Positions 1 to 5,830 of a stretch of 7,373 bases of DNA are shown here, piece after piece. The stretch is from an uncultured Helicobacter sp. (GTDB taxonomy: Bacteria; Campylobacterota; Campylobacteria; Campylobacterales; Helicobacteraceae). Both the position numbers and the translations under genes were made by a program. Below the pieces are notes generated by a model. The model had not been told where the DNA came from and did no database searches. It saw only the letters and a program-made list of their open reading frames with translations. Each line of letters starts with the position of its first letter. Within the stretch, counting starts at the first letter, position 1. The DNA lies in assembly GCF_910577135.1 (NCBI RefSeq), contig NZ_CAJTLL010000032.1:1-7373 (forward strand), read 5' to 3'.

Positions 1-133
1 ATTTTAAAGCAGCTATCAATCAAGCGGATAATCTTTATTATTATGGTGTAAGCGCACTTTTGGGCTATGTGTTTTAGCAAATCTCAATTTTAAGCCCTTT
101 GCAAGTATTGAAGTAAGAACTCTATTCACACAA

Positions 134-144
134 GCACGAAGTGC
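134..144. repeat. Small near-palindromic repeat, copy 1
   Basis: GCACGAAGTGC: 4-bp arms GCAC/GTGC around GAA. With its flanks (AGCACGAAGTGCAG, 133-146) it is identical over 14 bases to the copy at 347-360. Function unknown. Confidence 0.6.
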
Positions 145-197
145 AGGAGTAAAAGTATTATAGAATCTAGCCTTTTGAAAACTCATTTGATGATTTA

Positions 198-207
198 CAC
201 GAAGTGC
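198..207. repeat. Small near-palindromic repeat, copy 2
   Basis: CACGAAGTGC, the same core as the copies at 134 and 348 but without the first G (A in its place). It lies about 63 bases after copy 1 and is in the same orientation. Confidence 0.5.
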
Positions 208-347
208 TAATCCACACTTGCAAAATTCTGCCAAGATAAAATTAAGGTAAGCCTTAGTTTTGCTCTAGTGGGATTTGCCAAAGGCTGGATAAGTGTATTC
301 TTTGAACGCATAAAAGGGGCTTATCTCTCTTTACGTAAGGCTTTGTA

Positions 348-358
348 GCACGAAGTGC
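348..358. repeat. Small near-palindromic repeat, copy 3
   Basis: GCACGAAGTGC again, same orientation as copies 1 and 2. It sits inside a larger possible hairpin: CTTTG (341-345) pairs with CAAAG (364-368) around the GCAC/GTGC stem. It lies about 57 bases before the likely -10 box of the DUF485-actP operon. Confidence 0.6.
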
Positions 359-414
359 AGCAGCAAAGAAATGGATAGAAATGTTACCTTTTTACTTTTT
401 TGCTATGAGTTTTG

Positions 415-420
415 TATAAT
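415..420 (+). promoter_or_regulatory. Likely sigma70 -10 box for the DUF485-actP operon
   Basis: A perfect TATAAT preceded by T-rich sequence (TTTTTTACTTTTTTG around 388-402), which is how housekeeping promoters of Campylobacterota usually look. The best -35 candidate is TTACTT (392-397) with a 17-base spacer, a poor match. Transcription from here would give a leader of about 100 bases. Weaker alternatives closer to the gene are TAGAAT (498-503) and TATACA (505-510). Confidence 0.5.
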
Positions 421-528
421 TACTTTTTGTTACATATATTTTATTGTAGGATATTTATTGTTACTTTATATATGAATTGAGTATGAAGGTAATGTAGTAG
501 AATTTATACACATAAAAAGGAGTAAGCG

Positions 529-915
529 ATGGAACTATCCAAGGAACAAGAAAAGGCGCTTTTCAGCTTCAAGCAATTTGTTTCGTTTAGAAATAAAATT
601 TTACTGATTTTATCAGTGGTGATTCTCTGTGCTTATTATATATTTATTTTGGGCGTAGGATTATTCCCCGATGTTTTGGGGTATCGTTTAGGACCTAGCT
701 CTATTACGCTTGGCATTATATTAGGAGTCTTTCTTATCGTATTGTGTATCGTAGCTACGGGACTTTACACATTTTTGGCAAATACATACTTTGATAAAGA
801 GCAGCAAGAAATCCTGGATTCATTACAAAAGCACAATGTAATAGAATCGCTTCAAAACGGAGAGATTGCATATAGAGACTATAAGCCAAAACATACATCA
901 CAGGAGGCACAATAA
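529..915 (+). CDS. DUF485 family inner-membrane protein (YjcH-like)
   Basis: A 128-residue protein of the DUF485 family, usually about 100 residues long and encoded directly before acetate/cation symporters; E. coli YjcH is the model. The sequence shows a charged N-terminus, two hydrophobic segments (about residues 24-46 and 57-84), then the family signature around [10 protein letters not shown] (80-89) and a polar C-terminal tail of about 40 residues, a little longer than usual. The start is secure: AAGGAG at 517-522 lies 6 bases before the ATG. Its stop shares one base with the actP start (TAATG), so the two should be translationally coupled. Its biochemical role is not established; an accessory role for ActP is inferred from the conserved pairing. 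Confidence 0.88.
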   Translation: MELSKEQEKALFSFKQFVSFRNKILLILSVVILCAYYIFILGVGLFPDVLGYRLGPSSITLGIILGVFLIVLCIVATGLYTFLANTYFDKEQQEILDSLQKHNVIESLQNGEIAYRDYKPKHTSQEAQ

Positions 916-2570
916 TGCAAAGATTCATCAAAATATATACATTTGTATTGCTAAGTTTAAGCCCTCTTTATGGGGCATCTATTGATATGGGTGGGGCAAA
1001 GGCAGAGGTTAATCCCATAGCTATTGGTATGTTTCTTACTTTTGTGTTAGCTACATTGTTTATTACTTATCTTTCAAATAAGAAAAGCCAATCAGCAAGT
1101 GGATTCTATACGGCTGGGGGGAATATTACCGGAGCGCAAAATGGCATAGCTATCGCTGGAGACTATATGAGTGCAGCAAGCTTCTTGGGTATTACCGCAC
1201 TCGTCTTTACTAACGGCTTTGATGGGCTGATCTATTCGATTGGATTCTTGGCTGGTTGGCCTATTATTTTATTCCTCATTGCAGAAAAGTTTAGGAATCT
1301 TGGCAAATTCACCTTTGCTGATATTACCGCTTATCGCCTTGAGGCAAAGCCTATCCGCATTATTTCGGCTATTTCAGCCTTAAGTGTGATTGTCTTTTAC
1401 TTGATTGCGCAAATGGTGGGGGCTGGACAGCTCATTCAGGTGCTTTTTGGATTGCCCTATACATTAGCTGTTGTGCTTGTAGGGGTGCTTATGATTTGCT
1501 ATGTCGTTTTTGGAGGAATGCACGCAACTACTTGGGTGCAAATCATCAAGGCTATTTTGCTTTTAGCCGGGGCAAGTTTTATGGCGATTATGATTTTATA
1601 TCATACAAAATTTGACTTGCATTATTATTTCTCTCAAGCAATCGAACATCACCCTAAGGGAGAGGCTATTATGTCTCCGGGCGGATTCTTATCTGATAGT
1701 ATTTCTGCACTATCGCTTGGATTGGCGCTTATGTTTGGCACAGCTGGATTACCTCATATCCTTATGCGATTTTTTACCGTTAAAGATGCAAAAGAAGCGC
1801 GCAAGTCGGTATTTTATGCCACAGGCTTGATAGGATATTTTTATATTCTTACCTTTATTATTGGTTTTGGGGCGATTGCATTATTACTAGGCAATGCTGA
1901 TTTTACCAACCCTGATGGCACTTACAATGGCATTGCTAATATGGTAGCTGTGAATCTTGCCGCAGTCATTGGCGGAGATGTGTTTTTGGGCTTTATCTCT
2001 GCAGTGGCTTTTGCTACGATTTTGGCTGTTGTGTCTGGATTAGCCATTGCTGGGGCTGGTGCGATAAGCCACGATTTATTTGTGAATGTCTGCAAAAATG
2101 GTGTGTGTGATGCTAAACTTGAGATGAAAGTAACCAAAATCGCCACAATATTTATCGGGTTATGCGCGATTGCTTTAGGTATAGTATTTGAGAAGCAAAA
2201 TGTCGCTTTCACCGTGGGACTTGCCTTTGCCATTGCTGCAAGTGTGAATTTCCCTATCTTGCTTTTGTGTATTTATTGGAAAAATCTTACAACCAAAGGT
2301 GCATTTTGGGGCGGTTTATTGGGACTTATCGTGGTGCTTGTGCTAGTGATTTTAAGCCCTAGTATTTGGGTAAAGAGCTTTGGCTTTGAGAGCGCGATTT
2401 TCCCTTATGATCACCCGGCAATCTTTACTATGCCACTTACTTTTGTTGCGATATATCTTATCTCTATGCTTGATAATTCTAAACGAGCTAAGATTGATAG
2501 AGCAGGATTCAATGCGCAAAACTTTAGAGCAGAGAGTGGCGTAGGCATAAGCGAAGCAGTAGCACATTAA
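915..2570 (+). CDS. actP: Cation/acetate symporter ActP (solute:sodium symporter family)
   Basis: A 551-residue secondary transporter of the SSS family (TC 2.A.21), close in length to E. coli ActP (549). It is expected to take up acetate, and probably related short monocarboxylates such as glycolate, driven by a cation gradient. Residues 1-21 form a signal-peptide-like segment ending in YGA, followed by about 13 hydrophobic segments. ActP-type motifs seen are ASGFYTAGG (61-69), [11 protein letters not shown] (82-92) and [12 protein letters not shown] (about 277-288). AGGAGG (902-907) sits 7 bases before the ATG. The DUF485 partner immediately upstream separates it from the VC_2705-type branch, which pairs with a different small protein. 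Acetyl-CoA synthetase, often next to this pair, is not in the window. No clear hairpin terminator follows. The exact substrate is inferred from family membership. Confidence 0.9.
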   Translation: MQRFIKIYTFVLLSLSPLYGASIDMGGAKAEVNPIAIGMFLTFVLATLFITYLSNKKSQSASGFYTAGGNITGAQNGIAIAGDYMSAASFLGITALVFTNGFDGLIYSIGFLAGWPIILFLIAEKFRNLGKFTFADITAYRLEAKPIRIISAISALSVIVFYLIAQMVGAGQLIQVLFGLPYTLAVVLVGVLMICYVVFGGMHATTWVQIIKAILLLAGASFMAIMILYHTKFDLHYYFSQAIEHHPKGEAIMSPGGFLSDSISALSLGLALMFGTAGLPHILMRFFTVKDAKEARKSVFYATGLIGYFYILTFIIGFGAIALLLGNADFTNPDGTYNGIANMVAVNLAAVIGGDVFLGFISAVAFATILAVVSGLAIAGAGAISHDLFVNVCKNGVCDAKLEMKVTKIATIFIGLCAIALGIVFEKQNVAFTVGLAFAIAASVNFPILLLCIYWKNLTTKGAFWGGLLGLIVVLVLVILSPSIWVKSFGFESAIFPYDHPAIFTMPLTFVAIYLISMLDNSKRAKIDRAGFNAQNFRAESGVGISEAVAH

Positions 2571-2644
2571 ACTTTCTATGGAGCTTTTTAACATAATGGC
2601 TTTGAAGATTTTATTTTTAATGATTTATATTAAGGGTAAAAGGT

Positions 2645-2650
2645 TACAAT
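2645..2650 (+). promoter_or_regulatory. Possible -10 box for the Na/Pi cotransporter unit
   Basis: TACAAT, one mismatch from TATAAT, with no recognisable -35 box. A second candidate is TATAAG at 2663-2668. Either would place the folded leader (2695-2773) fully inside the transcript. Read-through from actP is also possible because no terminator is seen between the genes. Confidence 0.35.
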
Positions 2651-2694
2651 ACTCATTTCATTTATAAGTATCTTAATAAACAGAAACTTTTGGA

Positions 2695-2795
2695 CTCCTT
2701 CTGGGAATGAGCGGGGTTTCCCTTGCAAAGTGGTCTTAAGCATAAAGTGTAGTTTTATACTTTATGCGGCCACAAAATAAACGAACGTGGGGAAG
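2695..2795 (+). promoter_or_regulatory. Folded 5' leader of the Na/Pi cotransporter mRNA
   Basis: The gap before the cotransporter can fold extensively. The main hairpin has an outer stem GTGGTC (2730-2735) with GGCCAC (2768-2773), a 4-base bulge TTAA (2736-2739), and an inner 12-bp stem GCATAAAGTGTA (2740-2751) with TATACTTTATGC (2756-2767) closing a GTTT loop; each stem contains one G-U pair. Upstream lie two weaker hairpins, CTCCTTC/GGAATGAG (2695-2711) and GCGGGG/CCTTGC (2711-2726). No run of T follows the main hairpin, so it is not an ordinary terminator. TTCCC (2718-2722) could instead pair with GGGAA (2790-2794) in the ribosome-binding site, which suggests translational control. It matches no riboswitch class I recognise. 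Confidence 0.45.
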
Positions 2796-2798
2796 TAT

Positions 2799-4589
2799 AT
2801 GTTTCAAAAATACCTTATGCCCTTATGTATCCTTGCTTTTGTATATTTTGTATCTACAAGCGAGGCACTCACAAGCGTAAGCGCGGGACTAGCTATTTTA
2901 CTTTTTGGTATGTTGAGTTTGGGAAATGGATTTCGCGCCTTTAATGGAGGATTCTTAGAAAATCTGCTTGCTACTTCTACTAATACTGCGGTTAAAAGCG
3001 TAACCTTTGGGGCAGTTGTCACAGCAATTATGCAAAGTTCTTCTTTAGTTTCAGTGCTTTCAATCTCTTTTGTATCTGCTTCATTGCTTAGTTTGGCTCA
3101 AGGTATTGGCGTGATGTTTGGTGCGAATCTAGGCAATAGTGCGGGTTCGTGGTTGATTGCCGGGGTGAGTGGCATGAAAATCTCTGCTTTAGCGCTGCCA
3201 CTGATTGTAGGAGGTGTGTTGTTTAATTTTCAAAATGCAAAATCGGCTAAAGGGGTAGGACAGATTCTTATAGGGATTGGCTTTTTCTTTTTGGGCGTGG
3301 GCTATATCAAAGATGGTTTTGAGGAATATAAGGAGGTCGTTGATTTTGCGCAGTATTCTATGGAAGGGTTGCGTGGGGTGCTACTTTTTGTAGGGCTTGG
3401 GGCATTGATGACGGCTATTGTGCAAAGCTCACACGCGACTTTGACGATTATTATTTCGGCTTTTGCCACAGGTAGCCTGATGTATGAGAATGCCCTTGCA
3501 GCGACGCTTGGGACAAGTGTAGGAGGAGTAATGACAGCTCTTATCTCTTCCCTTGGCACAAATATTGATGGCAAACGATTAGCCGTAGCAAATTGTATTT
3601 TTAATTTTGGTATAGCAGTCCTTGTGATTGCTACTTTTGATTATTTTGTATGGATAAATAGCACGCTTTCCTCACTACTTGACTTAAGTGAGGAAAGCGT
3701 GCTAAGGATTGCTGTTTTTCACACACTTTTTAATTTTGTTGCTGTTGTGCTGCTTCTACCGCTTATACCTAAAATATCCTCTTTCCTTGAAAGGGTTTTA
3801 AAAGAGAAAAGCACACAGGTGGATAAACCCCTATACGTAAATGATACGATCGTGCAATATCAAGATACAGCTTTGCTAGCCCTTAGACACGAGATTGGAC
3901 ATCTCTATGATAACGCTTTTGAGCTTATCGCCCATACACTTGGCTTTTCACGTGCGGATATTAAGAGTAAAAAAGATATAAATGACATTCTTAAGGCAAA
4001 TATATGGGCAAAAGAAGATATAGATGTAGAGATTTTTTATATTAAAAAAATTAAAGTCCTTTTTAATGCAATCTTAGATTTTTCCACACAAGCTCAAGCC
4101 CACACACAAGATCAAAACTATATCCGTAAGTTTGCACTGCTTACTTCATCTGCCCGTCATATCGTAGAGGCTATCAAAAATATGGAGCTTTTGCAGCCCA
4201 ATCTCAAGAAAAATAGTCTTTCTAAAAATGTAATTCTCTCAAATGAATATAATAACCTAAGGATACATTTAGCCTTGCTTTTGCGCAATATTAATGAGAT
4301 TAATACTTATGAGGATATGCACCCCCAAGAAGTCATTGTAAAGCTTAAGGCGGAGAAAAAGGTGTTTAAAAAAATGGATAAAAACTCTATTTTATATATT
4401 GAATCTTTACTAAGCAAAAAAGAATTAAGCGTGCAAAATAGCACTTCTTTGCTTAATGCAGTGGGGTTTAGCCATAGTATTGCTAAGGAGCTTATTAATG
4501 CAATGATTCAGATTCAAAAGACGTATTTTGAAGAAGGGGGCGAAGCAGAGAGCAGTGGGGGAATAGCAGGTAATACCGATGAAGAATAA
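2799..4589 (+). CDS. Na/Pi cotransporter family protein with C-terminal PhoU-like domain
   Basis: A 596-residue protein of the Na+/phosphate symporter family (TC 2.A.58; YjbB/NptA-like), expected in the inner membrane. It shows the two inverted family repeats: QSSS (79-82) followed by GANLGNS (108-114), then QSSHAT (209-214) followed by GTSVGG (238-243). Hydrophobic segments fill residues 1-325. The rest (about 355-596) is polar and helical, like the PhoU domains commonly fused to this family, whose role is thought to be regulatory. I chose ATG 2799 over the in-frame GTG at 2787 because GGGGA (2789-2793) is spaced for the ATG, whereas the GTG has no Shine-Dalgarno sequence. The deacetylase gene overlaps its end by 11 bases. 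Residues 287-302, in an extramembrane loop, are encoded by a perfect inverted repeat. Direction and affinity for phosphate are not shown by the sequence. Confidence 0.85.
   Translation: MFQKYLMPLCILAFVYFVSTSEALTSVSAGLAILLFGMLSLGNGFRAFNGGFLENLLATSTNTAVKSVTFGAVVTAIMQSSSLVSVLSISFVSASLLSLAQGIGVMFGANLGNSAGSWLIAGVSGMKISALALPLIVGGVLFNFQNAKSAKGVGQILIGIGFFFLGVGYIKDGFEEYKEVVDFAQYSMEGLRGVLLFVGLGALMTAIVQSSHATLTIIISAFATGSLMYENALAATLGTSVGGVMTALISSLGTNIDGKRLAVANCIFNFGIAVLVIATFDYFVWINSTLSSLLDLSEESVLRIAVFHTLFNFVAVVLLLPLIPKISSFLERVLKEKSTQVDKPLYVNDTIVQYQDTALLALRHEIGHLYDNAFELIAHTLGFSRADIKSKKDINDILKANIWAKEDIDVEIFYIKKIKVLFNAILDFSTQAQAHTQDQNYIRKFALLTSSARHIVEAIKNMELLQPNLKKNSLSKNVILSNEYNNLRIHLALLLRNINEINTYEDMHPQEVIVKLKAEKKVFKKMDKNSILYIESLLSKKELSVQNSTSLLNAVGFSHSIAKELINAMIQIQKTYFEEGGEAESSGGIAGNTDEE
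3659..3704. repeat. Perfect 18-bp inverted repeat inside the Na/Pi cotransporter gene
   Basis: Left arm TAGCACGCTTTCCTCACT (3659-3676) and right arm AGTGAGGAAAGCGTGCTA (3687-3704) are exact reverse complements around a 10-base loop. The reading frame stays open and the arms encode the loop around residues 287-302 (NSTLSS...LSEESVLR). No T-run follows on either strand, so it does not look like a terminator. Confidence 0.9.
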
Positions 4590-5367
4590 ACAGCGTTTTT
4601 TGCTTAGCTTTTTGATCATAGGTATTATTTGTTTTGTATCAGTTATTGCTTACAAGGTGTTTTTCTCGCATTCATTTCATGCTTATAGCTTGCAAGCGCT
4701 GGAGTCAAAATATGCACATATCGCTCCTACACAGTGGGGTGAGGATTTGCAAGGCATTACTACACTTTTGCCAAATGATTCTAAACCTACTATCTATCTT
4801 ACTTTTGATGCCTGTGGTGGCGACTATGATAAGGCATTGATTGATTATCTTATCACACAGCAGATTCCAGCGACTTTATTTATCAACTCGCGTTGGATTG
4901 ATAAACACCCTAGTGAGTTTTTAGCCCTAGCGCATAATCCACTTTTTTCTATACAAAATCACGGCACAAAACATCTCCCATTAAGTGTGAATGGCAGAAG
5001 CATTTATAATATCAAGGGCACAAATTCTATAAAAGAAATTTATGATGAAGTAATGGGAAATGATAAGCGCATTTTTACACTCACAGGCAAGAAACCACGA
5101 TATTTTCGTTCAGGCACGGCGTATTATGATGAGGTAGCAGTTAGCATACTCAAAGATTTGAATTATGAAATTGCGGGATTTGATGTGCTAGGCGATGGCG
5201 GAGCGACCTTTTCTAAAAAGAAAATACTAGAGCAAATCTCAAAAGTAAGAAATGGCAGTATTTTGATTTATCACTTTAATAAACCTAAAAGCGATACTTT
5301 TGCAGGGATTAAAGAAGTTGTCCCTCTGCTTACCCAAAAGGGTTTTACTTTTGGTAAGCTAGAGTAG
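4579..5367 (+). CDS. Membrane-anchored polysaccharide deacetylase (NodB domain, CE4 family)
   Basis: A 262-residue protein with an N-terminal hydrophobic anchor (about residues 7-27) and a periplasmic NodB-type domain. Such enzymes remove N- or O-acetyl groups from glycans such as peptidoglycan or surface polysaccharide, using a bound metal. Motif 1 is TFDACGG (75-81), with the probable catalytic base D77; the second aspartate of the classical TFDD motif is replaced by A78. Motif 2 is NHGTKH (127-132), providing metal ligands H128 and H132. Motif 3 is YFRSGTAYYD (175-184), with R177. The last motif is ILIYHF (228-233), with H232. The ATG lies inside the end of the cotransporter gene (11-base overlap), with a weak AGG (4568-4570) before it, so translation probably depends on coupling. 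The natural substrate cannot be told from the sequence; peptidoglycan is only one option. Confidence 0.82.
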   Translation: MKNKQRFLLSFLIIGIICFVSVIAYKVFFSHSFHAYSLQALESKYAHIAPTQWGEDLQGITTLLPNDSKPTIYLTFDACGGDYDKALIDYLITQQIPATLFINSRWIDKHPSEFLALAHNPLFSIQNHGTKHLPLSVNGRSIYNIKGTNSIKEIYDEVMGNDKRIFTLTGKKPRYFRSGTAYYDEVAVSILKDLNYEIAGFDVLGDGGATFSKKKILEQISKVRNGSILIYHFNKPKSDTFAGIKEVVPLLTQKGFTFGKLE

Positions 5368-5385
5368 ATTGAGGTCTTAGTTACC
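5353..5385. terminator. Possible weak bidirectional terminator between convergent genes
   Basis: Between the deacetylase and the lipoprotein, which converge with only 9 bases separating their stop codons, GGTAA-CTA-AG (5353-5364, with two bulged G) can pair with CT-TAG-TTACC (5376-5385) around an 11-base loop. A short TTT follows on the plus strand and CCAAAAG on the minus strand, so neither U-tract is good. It covers both gene ends. Confidence 0.25.
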
Positions 5386-5700
5386 TTTAACAATAGTTGT
5401 TGAAGCAGTGTAAATACCTAAAATACTCCATATTTTTGTATCTACACTTTTGATTTGGGAAACATTGCCATTTCTGCTGGCTGCATCAACAGAGCAATCA
5501 CCTACAGAGATAAGACCAAGAATATTTGAGCAAGTAGCTCGACCTTCTTTAGAGCTTCCAGCTGCAGAAGTAGCTGCTACAGGACCAGTCATATCAGAAT
5601 ATAATGCTCCTGAAGCAAGTCCAGCTGTGCTGCCAATTGCACAACCACTAAAAAATGCCATTGCACCGCCTATACCTAAAGCTAAAACAAGCTTCTTCAT
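5377..5700 (-). CDS. Small TRL-family lipoprotein
   Basis: A 107-residue exported protein. The N-terminus is a lipoprotein signal peptide: MKK, a hydrophobic stretch, then lipobox FSGC (17-20), so C20 should be lipidated after cleavage. The mature part matches the TRL-like family pattern: CSNILGLISVGDCS (57-70), an AA before a variable loop, I..VD (about 83-87), then an ILGIY segment and T.IVKG near the C-terminus. Two cysteines, C57 and C69, remain in the mature domain and could form a disulfide. The start is secure: AAGGAG (5707-5712, read on the minus strand) lies 6 bases before the ATG. It has its own promoter and is probably monocistronic. The family's function is unknown. Outer-membrane attachment is likely but inferred; the residue after C20 is alanine, not the inner-membrane retention aspartate known from E. 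coli. Confidence 0.82.
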   Translation of the reverse strand: MKKLVLALGIGGAMAFFSGCAIGSTAGLASGALYSDMTGPVAATSAAGSSKEGRATCSNILGLISVGDCSVDAASRNGNVSQIKSVDTKIWSILGIYTASTTIVKGN

Positions 5701-5749
5701 TAAGAACTCCTTAGAAAAAAGTTACATACAAATAGAGGAATATTTCCTT

Positions 5750-5777
5750 ATTCTAGTATGGAAGTCTATTTTAACAA
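5750..5777 (-). promoter_or_regulatory. Likely promoter of the TRL lipoprotein gene
   Basis: Read on the minus strand: TAGAAT -10 box (5750-5755), a 16-base spacer, and TTGTTA as a -35 candidate (5772-5777). The -35 hexamer begins with the last two bases of a 14-T run. The predicted leader is about 43 bases. Confidence 0.5.
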
Positions 5778-5789
5778 AAAAAAAAAAAA
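5776..5789. repeat. Homopolymer of 14 A (14 T on the minus strand)
   Basis: An uninterrupted run of 14 A between the 3' end of the AEC transporter gene and the lipoprotein promoter. Runs of this length are prone to slipped-strand length change in Helicobacter. Here it adjoins the -35 region of the lipoprotein gene and also follows the hairpin at 5791-5805, so it may act as a promoter element, a terminator U-tract, or both. Confidence 0.95.
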
Positions 5790-5805
5790 TAAATGCAAGG
5801 CATTT
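5776..5805 (-). terminator. Probable intrinsic terminator of the AEC transporter gene
   Basis: Read on the minus strand, AAATGC (5800-5805) pairs with GCATTT (5791-5796) around the loop CTT; one A (complement of 5790) then leads into 14 T. The stem is short (6 bp, two of them G-C), but the U-tract is long. It lies about 25 bases after the AEC stop codon. Confidence 0.5.
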
Positions 5806-5830
5806 TTGAAAAGCACTATGGCGCATTTTA

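Larger units (their letters stand above)
1..414. other. Non-coding region upstream of the DUF485-actP operon
   Basis: No convincing gene is visible in these bases. The longest open frame (minus strand, about 16-267) has no ATG near its 5' end, no Shine-Dalgarno sequence, and a composition rich in K, R, L and A that matches no family I know. Part of it (ALRV, ALRA) is only the translation of the small GCACTTCGTGC repeat. The stretch holds three copies of that repeat and a short TAAGG/CCTTA hairpin (243-256) followed by GTTTT, which could be a weak terminator for a gene to the left of the window. A decayed gene cannot be excluded. Confidence 0.5.

Noticed and set aside
16..267. Minus-strand open frame of about 72-84 codons near the left edge
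   Set aside because: No ATG near its start (TTG only), no Shine-Dalgarno sequence, no recognisable family, and part of it is the translation of the small GCACTTCGTGC repeat.
2596..2667. Short plus-strand frame (23 codons) after actP, starting ATG GCT TTG AAG
   Set aside because: GGAG lies too far upstream (about 12 bases), the peptide matches nothing, and the candidate promoter TACAAT falls inside it.
2730..2773. Hairpin after actP as an intrinsic terminator
   Set aside because: No T-run follows on the plus strand (AAAATAAACG follows), and on the minus strand there is no gene to terminate and no T-run either.
2787..2789. GTG as the start of the Na/Pi cotransporter
   Set aside because: No Shine-Dalgarno sequence stands before it, and GGGGA just after it is correctly placed for the ATG at 2799.
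3659..3704. Intragenic inverted repeat as an insertion-sequence end or attachment site
   Set aside because: No transposase, no target duplication and no interruption of the reading frame; the protein keeps its normal domain order across it.
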